From Gallionella sp. UBA4121 (lineage in GTDB: Bacteria > Pseudomonadota > Gammaproteobacteria > Burkholderiales > Gallionellaceae): a DNA stretch of 45,440 bases. Made by a program: the position numbers and the translations under genes. Positions 22,611 through 31,230 of the stretch are shown here, in pieces. Location of the stretch: NCBI GenBank assembly GCA_002381565.1, contig DFWZ01000032.1, forward strand, positions 34,217 to 79,656. The letters run 5' to 3'. The notes below the pieces were generated by a model, which was given only the letters and a program-made list of their open reading frames with translations, was not told where the DNA came from and searched no databases. Positions within the stretch are counted from its first letter, which is position 1. Each line of letters starts with the position of its first letter.

Positions 22611-23396
22611 ATGTTGAAAACTCATAAATTTGCAGCCCTGGCTATTTTGACCGCCTTGGCAATCAACCCGGCTTTCGCCGAAGACAAGTCCGCCGCCGTC
22701 GTGAATGGCGTGGCGATCCCTCAGGCGCGCGTTGAAACGAGCGTGAAGGCTGCCGAAGCACAAGGCCGTGCTGACAGCCCGGAGTTGCGCCAGGCCATTC
22801 GTGACGACCTGATCAACCGGGAAGTAATCGTCCAGGCAGCGGTAAAAGAAGGCCTGGATAAAACACCCGACGTCATTGATCAGATAAACATGGCCAAACA
22901 GTCCGTGCTGGTCAATGCATTTGTGCAGGATAGCATCAAGAAAACTCCGATCACCGATGCGCAGCTCCAGCAAGAATATGACAACCTCAAAGCCAAACTC
23001 GGCGACAAGGAATACAGCGTCAGTCACATTCTGGTCAAAACCGAGGCTGAAGCCAAAAAAATTATCGCCGAGCTCGGTAAAAAAGTGAAGTTTGAGAAAC
23101 TCGCGAAAGAGTCTATCGATACCGGCTCCGCAGAACATGGCGGCTCACTCGGCTGGACAGTGCCAAAAAACCTGGTTGAACCCTTCGCCAATGCCTTGCT
23201 GAACCTGAAAAAAGGCGAATACACCAAGGAACCTGTAAAAACACAATTCGGCTGGCACGTCATCAAACTGGACGATATCCGCGCACTGAAAGTGCCGGCG
23301 TTCAACGATCTGAAGCCGCAACTGCAACAACGTCTGCAACAGCAGGCGATACAGAAAACCGTCGCCGACCTGCGCTCAGCTGCGAAGATCGACTAA
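22611..23396 (+). CDS. periplasmic peptidyl-prolyl cis-trans isomerase (parvulin, SurA/PpiC-like)
   Basis: A 261-residue exported foldase. The signal peptide MLKTHKFAALAILTALAINP AFA ends near residue 23. A SurA-type N-terminal region (about 25-120) with LINREVIVQAAVKEGLDKTP precedes the rotamase domain (about 130-235): SVSHILVKTEAEAKKII, GGSLGWTVPKNLVEPF, and TQFGWHVIKLDDI. Start ATG 22611 has AAGAGGA seven bases upstream; the frame's earlier codons overlap bolA and are not used. It is the last gene of the msrB-yciB-yciI-bolA run and is closed by a strong terminator. Confidence 0.95.
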   Translation: MLKTHKFAALAILTALAINPAFAEDKSAAVVNGVAIPQARVETSVKAAEAQGRADSPELRQAIRDDLINREVIVQAAVKEGLDKTPDVIDQINMAKQSVLVNAFVQDSIKKTPITDAQLQQEYDNLKAKLGDKEYSVSHILVKTEAEAKKIIAELGKKVKFEKLAKESIDTGSAEHGGSLGWTVPKNLVEPFANALLNLKKGEYTKEPVKTQFGWHVIKLDDIRALKVPAFNDLKPQLQQRLQQQAIQKTVADLRSAAKID

Positions 23397-23417
23397 CGTT
23401 TCCCTGCTTGCAACAAT

Positions 23418-23447
23418 AAAAAAGGACACCTGAGGGTGTCCTTTTTT
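23418..23447 (+). terminator. intrinsic terminator after the parvulin gene
   Basis: A perfect stem, AAAAAAGGACACC (23418-23430) against GGTGTCCTTTTTT (23435-23447), with TGAG loop and a six-T tail. The A/T foot could also work on the minus strand. Confidence 0.92.
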
Positions 23448-23502
23448 ATGGGCGGGAATTGCCCCTGCACGACCAACCGTTCAACCTGAAAACCTCAGTT
23501 CT

Positions 23503-23632
23503 ATCCGCAGATTACGCAGATTCACACAGATTAACAATAAGTTACGAAATAACTACTCGTCACCAAAATGATGAACCAAGTGTGCGTATAAGTATTTGTT
23601 TAATCTGCGTTAATCCATTTAATCTGCGGACA
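23503..23632. repeat. dispersed ATCCGCAGATT... repeat with inverted partner
   Basis: The 30 bases at 23503-23532 (ATCCGCAGATTACGCAGATT, then CACACAGATT) are identical to 31151-31180. About 65 bases on, 23597-23632 contains an imperfect inverted copy (TTTAATCTGCGTTAATCC, then TTTAATCTGCGGAC), so the region can form a long hairpin. It occupies the convergent gap between the parvulin and djlA genes, after the terminator. Confidence 0.75.
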
Positions 23633-23648
23633 ACAGCTTTTTCCAGGT

Positions 23649-24422
23649 TCAAATATCCCGACTTTTCCTGATCAGATCATGGGCCAGCTGAATCTCCTTG
23701 GCCTGTTCGGTTGCCATCGCGATCATGTCCGCCGGCATGCCCTGCCCGATCAGTTTGTCCGGGTGGTACTGGCTCATCAGCCGGCGGTAGGCGCGCTTGA
23801 TCTCGGCATCTGTGCTGTCCTTCGTGACACCCAGCGCCTTATAGGCGTCCTCCAGTGCAGCGGCTTCGCCCGCCTGCCCTCCAGAGAAATGCGATTGATT
23901 CAGCACCATATCCAGCAACTGACCAAACGCGGCCTGGTCATAGCCCAGACGACTGGCAATATCGGCAAGCAGCGCCTGTTCGGCGGGATGAAAATGCCCG
24001 TCTGCCAGCGCCATCACGATCAGATAAACCAGCAGCATCTGCTTAAGGTTGCGGGTATGCCCGCAAATAGCCATGAACCGTTGACAGGCAGGCGCGATGT
24101 CAAACGCAGGATCTGCGCCCTGCTTGAACCAGACAATCGCCTGGCTGCGATGTTCAGGAGTCATACCCAGTTTTTGCATGAACTGCTCGGCATGATTTAT
24201 CTCATCCTGAGAGACAACGCCGTCGGCCTTGGCCAGCTTTCCCATCGAGACGAACACCGTTTCAAGGAAAACCCTCTGACGCAACGCATTCTGCAACGGG
24301 TTGATCGCACCTGCGCCGTACGTCCTCATGCGATCAAAAACTGACCCGACAAAGAAACCTGCCAGCGCCCCGAAGAAGCCGAAAAAGTAATAACCCGCAA
24401 CAACAAAAATGAATTTGAACAA
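23649..24422 (-). CDS. djlA: DnaJ-like membrane co-chaperone DjlA
   Basis: A 257-residue type III J-protein. An N-terminal Gly-rich TM helix (about residues 7-26, AGYYFFGFFGALAGFF) anchors it, a TerB-like helical domain follows (about 48-165, with MGKLAKADGVVSQDEI), and the J domain is C-terminal (about 190-257) with the HPD tripeptide (QYHPDKL near 219-221), which stimulates DnaK ATPase. DjlA is linked to envelope stress and capsule regulation in E. coli. The ATG is at 24422. tpm lies 80 bases upstream on the same strand, with an imperfect TGGCAG/CTGCCA hairpin between. Confidence 0.95.
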   Translation of the reverse strand: MFKFIFVVAGYYFFGFFGALAGFFVGSVFDRMRTYGAGAINPLQNALRQRVFLETVFVSMGKLAKADGVVSQDEINHAEQFMQKLGMTPEHRSQAIVWFKQGADPAFDIAPACQRFMAICGHTRNLKQMLLVYLIVMALADGHFHPAEQALLADIASRLGYDQAAFGQLLDMVLNQSHFSGGQAGEAAALEDAYKALGVTKDSTDAEIKRAYRRLMSQYHPDKLIGQGMPADMIAMATEQAKEIQLAHDLIRKSRDI

Positions 24423-24502
24423 GACAACTCCCAGAATAAAAATCAGGCAAAACCAGCAGCTCCCTTTGGCAGGCTACCGCTGCGGTCTGCCAGGCCGCAA
24501 TG

Positions 24503-25156
24503 TTATGAGTTCAGTGTCAGCAGGAAGATACTTTCCTGCAAGCGGCTCAGGCCGCGCTCGGCAAAGCGCGGGTTATCCGCCAATACATCAACCTGCGCCA
24601 GCAGGCGTACTTCTGCATACTCGCGATAGAGCGACTCGACTTCGCTGACGGATACCGCAAACGGAGGTCCCGACATTTCCGCCTGGGGATAATCAAAGGT
24701 GATGAGCAAAATCCGCGTTGCAGGCGGCAGAACATTCACCAGATGGCGCACATAGCGTTCGCGCATTTCCGCCGGCAGGGCTACCATCGAAGCGCGGTCA
24801 TACACCGCATTCACATCTGCCAGATCATCGATGCGCAAGTCGAAGAAATCGCCGCACAGAATGCGGATGCTATCCGCATCAAAACGATCGAATTTATCGC
24901 GGTTGACGCGATGCGGAATGAGCGCGTTTTCCTCGAAGAACGCTTCGACTGCGATCGGGCTCAGCTCTACACCCACTACACCAAGGCCCTGTTTGCGCAG
25001 CCATAGCATATCGAGGCTTTTGCCGCACAGCGGCACGAATACCGGGCCATTTCCGGCCAGATGTTGCCAGTGTTGCCGCAGATAAGAATTGATTTCGTTC
25101 TGGTGAAAACCGGTTTGTTCCTGCTCCCAGCGCTCCAGCCAAAAGTCTTTTTCCAT
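24503..25156 (-). CDS. tpm: thiopurine S-methyltransferase family protein
   Basis: A 217-residue SAM-dependent methyltransferase. VFVPLCGKSLDMLWL and GVELSPIAVEAFF form the SAM-binding core, and the FWLERWEQEQTGFHQNEIN start matches bacterial TPMT, which methylates thiopurines, selenium and tellurium compounds. The natural substrate is not known. I choose ATG 25156; a TTG 27 bases upstream would add nine residues. CGGGAT lies seven to ten bases before the ATG. It stands between djlA and lysA on the same strand, with 72 bases to the lysA stop. Confidence 0.93.
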   Translation of the reverse strand: MEKDFWLERWEQEQTGFHQNEINSYLRQHWQHLAGNGPVFVPLCGKSLDMLWLRKQGLGVVGVELSPIAVEAFFEENALIPHRVNRDKFDRFDADSIRILCGDFFDLRIDDLADVNAVYDRASMVALPAEMRERYVRHLVNVLPPATRILLITFDYPQAEMSGPPFAVSVSEVESLYREYAEVRLLAQVDVLADNPRFAERGLSRLQESIFLLTLNS

Positions 25157-25228
25157 CTTTATATCCCGGAAAACTTTATTCAAATTAGGTTACATCGATT
25201 ATCTGACGGCTTATCCGAACAGATATGT

Positions 25229-26476
25229 TTAGCCGATGATCTTTTCCCCTGCAAACAGCTGCTGCACTGTTTCGCGTTCGCGCACCAGGTGCACCGCAGC
25301 GCCATCCACCATCACTTCGGCGGCACGCGGCCTGGTGTTGTAATTGGAGCTCATGCTCATCCCGTAAGCACCGGCGGACATCACCGCGAGCAGGGATTGT
25401 GGCGCGATGCCCAGGTCGCGCTGATGACCCAAAAAGTCGCCCGTCTCGCAGATCGGGCCAACCACTTCATAACTCTGCACGGCATGGCTCTCGCGCACGA
25501 CGGGTAAAATATCGTGGTAGGCATCGTACAGCGCGGGGCGCATCAAATCGTTCATCGCGGCGTCGACGATGGCAAAATTCTTTTCCTCGCCAGGCTTCAG
25601 ATATTCCACACGCGTGAGCAGCACGCCGGCATTGCCGACCAGCACCCGCCCGGGTTCGAGGATCAGCTTCTGCGTACGTCCCTGCAATGCGCCCAGCAAG
25701 GCCGCGATGTAATCGGCAATTGCAGGCGGTGTCTCGTCCTGGTAGCAGATCCCAAGGCCGCCGCCCAGGTCGAGATGCTCCAGCACGATTCCTGCACCAG
25801 CTAACGCGTCGACCAGCAGCAGAACCTTTTCCACTGCGGCGATGAACGGGCTGGTCTCGGTGAGTTGCGAGCCGATGTGACAATCCATGCCGGTGATGCG
25901 CAGGTTAGGCATGGCATGCGCCTTGCGATACAACGCGATCGCCTCGGTATATGCGACGCCGAATTTATTCTGTTTTAATCCGGTCGAAATATAAGGGTGT
26001 GTCTTTGCATCCACGTCCGGATTCACGCGCAAACTGATGGAAGCCGTCTTCCCCATGCTGCGCGCGATTTCGTCAAGACGCTCCAGTTCGGCAGCCGATT
26101 CCACGTTAAAGCACAGAATATCGGCTTGCAGCGCCATGCGCATTTCGCTGGCGGTCTTGCCCACGCCGGAAAACACCACCTTGCGCGCGTCGCCGCCTGC
26201 CGCCAGCACCCTTTGCAGCTCGCCGCCGGATACAATGTCAAAACCCGCTCCCAGTCGTGCAAACACATTGAGAACAGCGAGGTTGGCATTGGCCTTCACC
26301 GCATAACAGATCAGATGTTCACGACCTTGCAGAGCATCGGAAAACTGGCGAAAAGCCTGTGTGAGTGCCGCACGCGAATACACATAACAGGGTGTACCAT
26401 ATAGCGCCGCGATGTCCGCCAGCGGCACCTGTTCCGCATGGAGCTGATTATTTTGATAATTAAAGTGACTGCTCAT
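25229..26476 (-). CDS. lysA: diaminopimelate decarboxylase
   Basis: Last step of lysine synthesis: decarboxylates meso-diaminopimelate, PLP-dependent, cytoplasmic. 415 residues is the expected length. The PLP Lys is in CYAVKANAN (about residue 61), followed by HIGSQLTE, the Gly-rich LDLGGGLGICYQDE, ILEPGRVLVGNAG, CETGDFLG with the catalytic Cys of the partner subunit, and YNTRPRAAEVMVDG. It starts at ATG 26476, overlapping the lptM stop by 4 bases. The lptM-lysA pair is widely conserved in proteobacteria. Confidence 0.97.
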   Translation of the reverse strand: MSSHFNYQNNQLHAEQVPLADIAALYGTPCYVYSRAALTQAFRQFSDALQGREHLICYAVKANANLAVLNVFARLGAGFDIVSGGELQRVLAAGGDARKVVFSGVGKTASEMRMALQADILCFNVESAAELERLDEIARSMGKTASISLRVNPDVDAKTHPYISTGLKQNKFGVAYTEAIALYRKAHAMPNLRITGMDCHIGSQLTETSPFIAAVEKVLLLVDALAGAGIVLEHLDLGGGLGICYQDETPPAIADYIAALLGALQGRTQKLILEPGRVLVGNAGVLLTRVEYLKPGEEKNFAIVDAAMNDLMRPALYDAYHDILPVVRESHAVQSYEVVGPICETGDFLGHQRDLGIAPQSLLAVMSAGAYGMSMSSNYNTRPRAAEVMVDGAAVHLVRERETVQQLFAGEKIIG

Positions 26477-26652
26477 GGCTGTTTACCTGCCGGGGTAGCG
26501 GGAACTGCCGACGCCGCCGGGGCAACGGGAGCTGCGGGAACAGCGGCTTTATGCGCAACAGGCACAGGCATAGTCAGCGGACCTTTGCGTCCGCAGCCTT
26601 GCAGCAACAGGCCGAAAGCCAGGATAATGCCAACAGAAATACTAAGCCGCAT
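26473..26652 (-). CDS. lptM: small lipoprotein LptM (YifL-like)
   Basis: A 59-residue lipoprotein. MRLSISVGIILAFGLLLQGCGRKGPL has lipobox LQGC and the G-x-K-G-P-L motif directly after the lipidated Cys, the hallmark of the LptM family, which assists maturation of the LPS transporter LptDE. The remainder is Ala/Pro-rich linker (APVAPAASAVPATPAGKQP). ATG at 26652 has GGGAAG seven bases upstream; a GTG six bases earlier is possible. It overlaps lysA by 4 bases (ATGA). Confidence 0.92.
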   Translation of the reverse strand: MRLSISVGIILAFGLLLQGCGRKGPLTMPVPVAHKAAVPAAPVAPAASAVPATPAGKQP

Positions 26653-26680
26653 GTTCACTTCCCTAAAATTTAAAGCAGCG

Positions 26681-26686
26681 ATTATA
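26681..26686 (-). promoter_or_regulatory. -10 box for lptM-lysA
   Basis: A perfect TATAAT on the minus strand, 28 bases before the lptM ATG. No convincing -35 box is seen at 16-18 bases (it would lie within the cyaY start region). It is the only strong -10 in the 44-bp divergent gap. Confidence 0.5.
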
Positions 26687-26696
26687 AAGGTTTCCC

Positions 26697-26999
26697 ATGA
26701 ACGAAAGTGAATTCAACCAACTGGCCGATGCTGCACTGGCAAGAATAGAAACAGCCACAGATGAGTGCGGGGTCGATTGCAATCGCAGCGGCAACCTGCT
26801 GGAAATCGAATTCGACAACGGATCGAAGATCATCATCAACCGTCACGACATCAACCAGGAAGTCTGGGTCGCCGCCAAATCCGGCGGATTCCATTACGCA
26901 TGGCAGAACGGCGCATGGATCAGTCAGCGGGACGGCAGCGAGCTCTACGCCAGATTGCATGAGCTGTTCACCGCCCAAGGCGAACAAATAAGCTGGTAG
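26697..26999 (+). CDS. cyaY: frataxin-like iron donor protein CyaY
   Basis: A 100-residue frataxin homologue that binds iron and modulates IscS-driven Fe-S assembly. The acidic N-terminal helix (NESEFNQLADAALARIE) carries the iron-binding carboxylates, and the beta sheet includes NGSKIIINRHDINQEVWVAA and SGGFHYAW, the most conserved segment, with the catalytic-type Trp. It starts at ATG 26697 behind AAAGG, divergent from lptM, 44 bases away. It ends 29 bases before the convergent ligase gene. Confidence 0.95.
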   Translation: MNESEFNQLADAALARIETATDECGVDCNRSGNLLEIEFDNGSKIIINRHDINQEVWVAAKSGGFHYAWQNGAWISQRDGSELYARLHELFTAQGEQISW

Positions 27000-27028
27000 A
27001 CGTCGCAGCTGCGAGCGTGAAAACGTTG

Positions 27029-28621
27029 TCAGGCGTTGCTGATGCGCATCGCCTTTTTGTCCAGCTTGCCGACGCTGGTGCGCGCCAGACTGGTGACAAA
27101 GCTGATCTGAAGCAGGCGCGCGTAGCGCGACAGCCGCCCTTCATCGACACGTCGGTTTACGGCTTCCCGCAATTCGTCTGCGCTGGCGTCAACACCCGGC
27201 TTGAGCACCACCAGCGCACGCGGGCGCTCCCCCCATTTCGTGTCTGGAACACCTATCACGGCGACCTCGCTCACCGCCGGATGCTCGGATATCAGGCTTT
27301 CCAGTTCAAGTGAAGACAGCCATTCGCCGCTGCACTTGATCACATCCTTGAGACGGTCGGTGACATTCAGCGTGCCCGTCGCATCCCGCGTGCCGATGTC
27401 GCCGGTATGCAGATAGCCTCCCTCCCAGAGCGCTGCCGAGGCAGCTTCATCATGCAGATAACTCATGCTAAGCCAGGGCGCGCGCACCACGACTTCACCG
27501 GCAGTCTGACCATCACGAGGAACTTCGACGCCATTGGCATCCACCACGCACATATCCACCAGCGGGATGGCGCGACCGGCCCGGGTGCGCTGAGTGAGTG
27601 CGGTTTCAGGCTCTTTAACGTCGCCGGATTCCAGTTGCCCGAGCGAGAGTATAGGACAGGTCTCGGACAGCCCGTATCCTGCAAACACATCCACCCCGCG
27701 ATCCAGCGCTGCCTGAGCCAGCCCCCTGGGCAATGCCGATCCACCGATCACCACCTTCCAGCCTGAGATATCCACCTCCTCTTCCAGGGGACTTGCCAGC
27801 AACAGATGCAGCATCGTCGGCACGCAGTGCGAAAACGTCACCCCTTCGCGCCCGATGAGGCGCAACAACGCATCCGGCTGATAGCGGCCCGGATACACCT
27901 GCTTGACACCCAGCATCGTGGCAATATAAGGAAAACCCCAGGCATGGACATGGAACATCGGCGTAATGGGCATGTAAACATCTTCCCTGCCGAAGCGACC
28001 CTGCACCGGTGCAGTACCGAAGGCTGCCGCCGCTGCCAGGGTATGCAGCACCAGCTGGCGATGACTGAAATGAACACCCTTGGGCAGCCCTGTCGTGCCG
28101 GTGGTGTAAAAGGTGGTGGCGCGCGTGTTCTCGTCAAAATCGGGGAAGGCATGATTTGCATCCCCACCCGCCAGCAGGGTTTCATAGTCAGTCGCAAACG
28201 GTGGCGGACAGCTGGGTTTAAGGGAATCTGATATCAGCACGAAGCGGCTCACCGTTTCGAGCCGATCGCCAAAGCTCGCCAGCAACGGGAGAAAATCTTC
28301 ATGCACCAGCAGCACGTCGGCGCGCGCGTGATTGAGCGTATAGACGATCTGCTCCGGCGGCAGACGCACATTCACCGTCTGCAGCACCGCACCTTGCATG
28401 GGAATGGCGAAAAAACATTCCAGATAGCGGTGGCTGTCCCAGTCCATCACGGCAACCGTCTGCCCCGGCAGCACCGCACTGCCCAGACGCGCGATACGCA
28501 TACAAAGCGCGCGATAGTCGTAGCGTACCAGCTCGCGATAAACGATTTCCTGATCCGCTGCATTGGCCAGCGGTGCATGCAGCAACTGTTTGATTAATAA
28601 TTGATAGTTATAGGCCGTCAT
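27029..28621 (-). CDS. AMP-dependent acyl-CoA synthetase
   Basis: A 530-residue ANL-superfamily ligase that adenylates a carboxylic acid and transfers it to CoA. The P-loop motif FYTTGTTGLPKGVHFSH (about residue 170), the A5 motif GYGLSETCP, the A7/A8 motif YLHTGDIGTRD and the C-terminal catalytic Lys in TSVGKLDKKAM are complete. The sequence resembles AlkK-like medium-chain fatty acid ligases, so a medium-chain fatty acid is plausible but not shown. It starts at ATG 28621. Neighbouring pgpA is on the same strand, 50 bases upstream of its start, and no fatty-acid genes are adjacent. Confidence 0.93.
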   Translation of the reverse strand: MTAYNYQLLIKQLLHAPLANAADQEIVYRELVRYDYRALCMRIARLGSAVLPGQTVAVMDWDSHRYLECFFAIPMQGAVLQTVNVRLPPEQIVYTLNHARADVLLVHEDFLPLLASFGDRLETVSRFVLISDSLKPSCPPPFATDYETLLAGGDANHAFPDFDENTRATTFYTTGTTGLPKGVHFSHRQLVLHTLAAAAAFGTAPVQGRFGREDVYMPITPMFHVHAWGFPYIATMLGVKQVYPGRYQPDALLRLIGREGVTFSHCVPTMLHLLLASPLEEEVDISGWKVVIGGSALPRGLAQAALDRGVDVFAGYGLSETCPILSLGQLESGDVKEPETALTQRTRAGRAIPLVDMCVVDANGVEVPRDGQTAGEVVVRAPWLSMSYLHDEAASAALWEGGYLHTGDIGTRDATGTLNVTDRLKDVIKCSGEWLSSLELESLISEHPAVSEVAVIGVPDTKWGERPRALVVLKPGVDASADELREAVNRRVDEGRLSRYARLLQISFVTSLARTSVGKLDKKAMRISNA

Positions 28622-28671
28622 GTTTTATGCGCATGTGGCGTTAATATTCTGCATACCCGACACAGCTCAGT

Positions 28672-29193
28672 TCACAGCAGCATGCTTTTGATTGCCGCCA
28701 TGCACAGCAGCGCATAACCGGCCGCCAGCAGATCATCGAACATCACGCCCAGGCCGCCATGCCAGTTGCTGTCGAAATGCCGTATCGGCGGGGGCTTGAC
28801 GATATCGAAGAAACGGAACAGCGCGAAGGCCAGCAACGACCAGTACCAGCCCGGCGGGGTGAAGAACAGCACAAGCAGCATCGCGACGATCTCGTCCCAG
28901 ACGATGCCCCCGTAATCCGCCACGCCCAGCGCGCGCCCCGTGATGTCAGACGTCCATATACCGATGATAAATGCACAGGCCAGCATGAGCATAAACCACT
29001 CATCCGACAGACGGGGGGCGAGATACCAGTAGATAGGGTAAGCCGCCAGCGTGCCGAAGGTGCCGGGCGCATGACGTGCCAAGCCGCTGCCGAAGCCAAA
29101 CGACAGCAAATGTGCCGGATGGCTGAACAGGAATTTCCAGCCGGGCATAATTTTCAACTCGCCGTCTTCAGGCAATTTATCGGAAGTGGTCAT
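28672..29193 (-). CDS. pgpA: phosphatidylglycerophosphatase A
   Basis: A 173-residue inner-membrane phosphatase that makes phosphatidylglycerol from its phosphate. The hydrophilic N-terminus (residues 1-25) leads to the FGFGSGLARHAPGTFGTLAA motif, DYGGIVWDEIVAM with the conserved Asp, and FFDIVKPPPIRHFD, which are the family signatures. Three or four TM helices alternate with these. It overlaps the 3' end of thiL by 17 bases, the usual thiL-pgpA arrangement, so translation is probably coupled. The start at 29193 is the one overlapping thiL. Confidence 0.95.
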   Translation of the reverse strand: MTTSDKLPEDGELKIMPGWKFLFSHPAHLLSFGFGSGLARHAPGTFGTLAAYPIYWYLAPRLSDEWFMLMLACAFIIGIWTSDITGRALGVADYGGIVWDEIVAMLLVLFFTPPGWYWSLLAFALFRFFDIVKPPPIRHFDSNWHGGLGVMFDDLLAAGYALLCMAAIKSMLL

Positions 29194-30130
29194 AGCCGCT
29201 ACTCTCCTGATTGATCAGATTACCCGCCGCATCGCGAACGATACATCCCCGCCCCGCAACAACGCTGCCGATGCGTGTCAATGGCAAGTCCAGCTGTTCG
29301 CCGATGCACAGCACATCCGCATGACGTGAAACAGGCACGGTGAAACACAATTCATAATCGTCGCCGCCTGACAGCACACACTGAAACCCAGTCGGCCGGT
29401 CAAGGTGGACTTGCATGATTGCCGATACCGGTATGGCCGACAAATCAAGCTCCGCACCCACTTGCGATGCATCGAGTATATGCGCAAGATCGGCCAGCAA
29501 GCCATCCGATATGTCAATCGCGCTGTTGGCGATGCCGCACAACGCCAACCCCAGTGCTACGCGCGGTTGCGGTTGATGCAGCGCGGGCGCACAGGCGGCG
29601 AACTCATCCGCTGACAATGCAACATGGCCCTGCAAATGGGCCAGCGCGAGTGCTGCATCGCCCAGCTTGCCGGACACCCATATTTCATCCCCTGGTTGCG
29701 CACCACTGCGCCGTAACGCCTGAGTTGCATCCACTTCACCCATGATCGTCACGCAAAGATTGAGTGGCCCGCGCGTGGTATCGCCGCCGACCAGTTCCAC
29801 GCCATACACACTCGCTAACGCAAAAAATCCGGCGCTGAACTGTTCCAGCCAGGCTTCATCGGCGCTGGGCAGCGCAAGTGCAAGGGTTGCCCAGCGCGGG
29901 ACGGCGCCCATGGCTGCCAGATCGGACAGGTTCACCGCCAGCGTCTTGTGCCCCAACAATCGCGGATCGGCATCGGCAAAGAAGTGCGTGCCGCATACCA
30001 GCATATCGGAAGACACCGCCAGCACGCGACCGCTGCCCACTTGCAGTAAGGCCGCATCATCACCCACCCCCAGCAAGGCGCCGGGTGTGGGGCGTGTGAA
30101 GTGACGTCGGATCAGATCGAATTCAGACAT
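29177..30130 (-). CDS. thiL: thiamine-monophosphate kinase
   Basis: Phosphorylates thiamine monophosphate to thiamine diphosphate, the active cofactor. It has 317 residues. MSEFDLIRRHFTRP, GVGDDAALL (first Asp-rich metal site), SDMLVCGTHF, the ATP-binding NLSDLAAMGA and the VGGDTTRGPLN segment are the AIR synthase-like signatures; a second acidic motif is DISDGLLADL. The start is ATG 30130. It lies downstream of nusB (74-bp spacer with a repeat hairpin) and overlaps pgpA. Confidence 0.96.
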   Translation of the reverse strand: MSEFDLIRRHFTRPTPGALLGVGDDAALLQVGSGRVLAVSSDMLVCGTHFFADADPRLLGHKTLAVNLSDLAAMGAVPRWATLALALPSADEAWLEQFSAGFFALASVYGVELVGGDTTRGPLNLCVTIMGEVDATQALRRSGAQPGDEIWVSGKLGDAALALAHLQGHVALSADEFAACAPALHQPQPRVALGLALCGIANSAIDISDGLLADLAHILDASQVGAELDLSAIPVSAIMQVHLDRPTGFQCVLSGGDDYELCFTVPVSRHADVLCIGEQLDLPLTRIGSVVAGRGCIVRDAAGNLINQESSGYDHFR

Positions 30131-30156
30131 GCTGAGCTAGTAAGTGGTCAGTGGAG

Positions 30157-30209
30157 AGTAGTAAGTGGTTTTCACTGAGGCGCAGCCGCTCGACTCACCA
30201 CTCACTACT
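30157..30209. repeat. AGTAGTAAGTGGT hairpin in the thiL-nusB spacer
   Basis: AGTAGTAAGTGGT (30157-30169) pairs with ACCACTCACTACT (30197-30209), a 13-bp stem with one G-U-type position. The core AGTAGTAAGTGG recurs exactly in the nrdR-glyA spacer (35107-35118 on the minus strand). The nusB stop codon (TAG at 30205-30207) is inside the repeat arm. Confidence 0.7.
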
Positions 30210-30666
30210 TTCTATTATTGGCAAACTCGACCGCGCGAACCTTGGGTGCGAGTTTGTCCAGCACGCCGTTGACATACTTGTGACCGTCGGTACCGCCGAA
30301 GGTCTTGGCCAGTTCGACCGCTTCGTTGATGACGACTTTGTAAGGCACGTCCGGTTGCTGGGAAAGTTCAAAGGCCGCCAGTAACAACACCGCAAATTCC
30401 ACCGTGCTCAGCTCGTCCAGCGTACGGTCGAGATAAGGCGCCAGCAAGGTCTCCAGCGCTTCGTGCCCGGACAACACACCGCGCAATAACCTGGCGTACA
30501 TGGCCTTGTCGTAGCGACCCAGATTTTTTTCACCCAGCAGATGCTTTTCGATATCAGACGCATCCGAGCCCGACACACGCCATTGGTAAACGCCCTGCAT
30601 TGCCAGTTCCCGTGCGCGATGACGCGGGCTTTGCTTGACCGCACTTGCCAGTGTTTCCGTACTCAT
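30205..30666 (-). CDS. nusB: transcription antitermination factor NusB
   Basis: A 153-residue RNA-binding protein that joins NusE (S10) at boxA RNA for rRNA antitermination. The N-terminal RHRARELAMQGVYQW Arg-rich helix and the VEFAVLLLAAFELSQQPDVPYKVVINEAVELAKTF segment (I split its core as VPYKVVINEAVELAKTF) are typical, as is NGVLDKLAPKVR. It overlaps the ribH stop by 4 bases (ATGA). The last residues (ANNRK) run into a dispersed repeat that provides the stop. Confidence 0.96.
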   Translation of the reverse strand: MSTETLASAVKQSPRHRARELAMQGVYQWRVSGSDASDIEKHLLGEKNLGRYDKAMYARLLRGVLSGHEALETLLAPYLDRTLDELSTVEFAVLLLAAFELSQQPDVPYKVVINEAVELAKTFGGTDGHKYVNGVLDKLAPKVRAVEFANNRK

Positions 30667-31115
30667 ACCAGATCCCGCAACAAATTGGCCATTTCAATCG
30701 CAGCCTGTGCCGCCTCAGAACCCTTCACGCTGATGCGCGAAAGCGCCTGATCATCGTTGTCCGTGGTCAGAATTGCATTGGCGATCGGCACGCCGCAAGC
30801 CAGCTGCACATCACCCACACCCCGTGCCGACTCGTTCGAGACCACCTCAAAATGATAAGTATCACCGCGTATCACCGCACCGAGCGCAATCAGCGCGTCG
30901 TACTTTTCACTATCGGCCATGTGCAACAGCACCAGCGGAATTTCAAGGGCGCCCGGCACGGTCGCCAGGGTAATGTCATCCTCCGAAACACCCAGCTTCA
31001 CCAGTTCTGCGCGGCACGATGCCAGCAGACCTTCGCATACCTCAGGGTTAAAGCGGCTCTGCACGATACCGATGCGCAGACCTTTTCCATCCAGATTCTT
31101 TTCTATTTCTTTCAT
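30663..31115 (-). CDS. ribH: 6,7-dimethyl-8-ribityllumazine synthase
   Basis: Penultimate step of riboflavin synthesis: condenses 5-amino-6-ribitylaminouracil with dihydroxybutanone phosphate. It has 150 residues. GIVQSRFNPEVCEG, VPGALEIPLVL, GAVIRGDTYHFEVVSNES (with the catalytic His) and ANAILTTDNDDQAL match the family. It starts at ATG 31115 behind AAAGGAGCAGGGTA. The upstream spacer to ribB (115 bases) holds one copy of the 30-base dispersed repeat, and the downstream nusB overlaps. Confidence 0.97.
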   Translation of the reverse strand: MKEIEKNLDGKGLRIGIVQSRFNPEVCEGLLASCRAELVKLGVSEDDITLATVPGALEIPLVLLHMADSEKYDALIALGAVIRGDTYHFEVVSNESARGVGDVQLACGVPIANAILTTDNDDQALSRISVKGSEAAQAAIEMANLLRDLV

Positions 31116-31150
31116 TACCCTGCTCCTTTAATTCTTAAAACCCAAATCTA

Positions 31151-31180
31151 ATCCGCAGATTACGCAGATTCACACAGATT
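31151..31180. repeat. second copy of the 30-base dispersed repeat
   Basis: Identical over 30 bases to 23503-23532 (ATCCGCAGATTACGCAGATT then CACACAGATT). This copy lies within the ribB-ribH spacer of an operon and lacks the inverted partner seen at the first site. Confidence 0.75.
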
Positions 31181-31230
31181 CTGCATACACCTGCGCTTTG
31201 TGATCTCCTGCGGCTTGTTTTTATCCAGCT

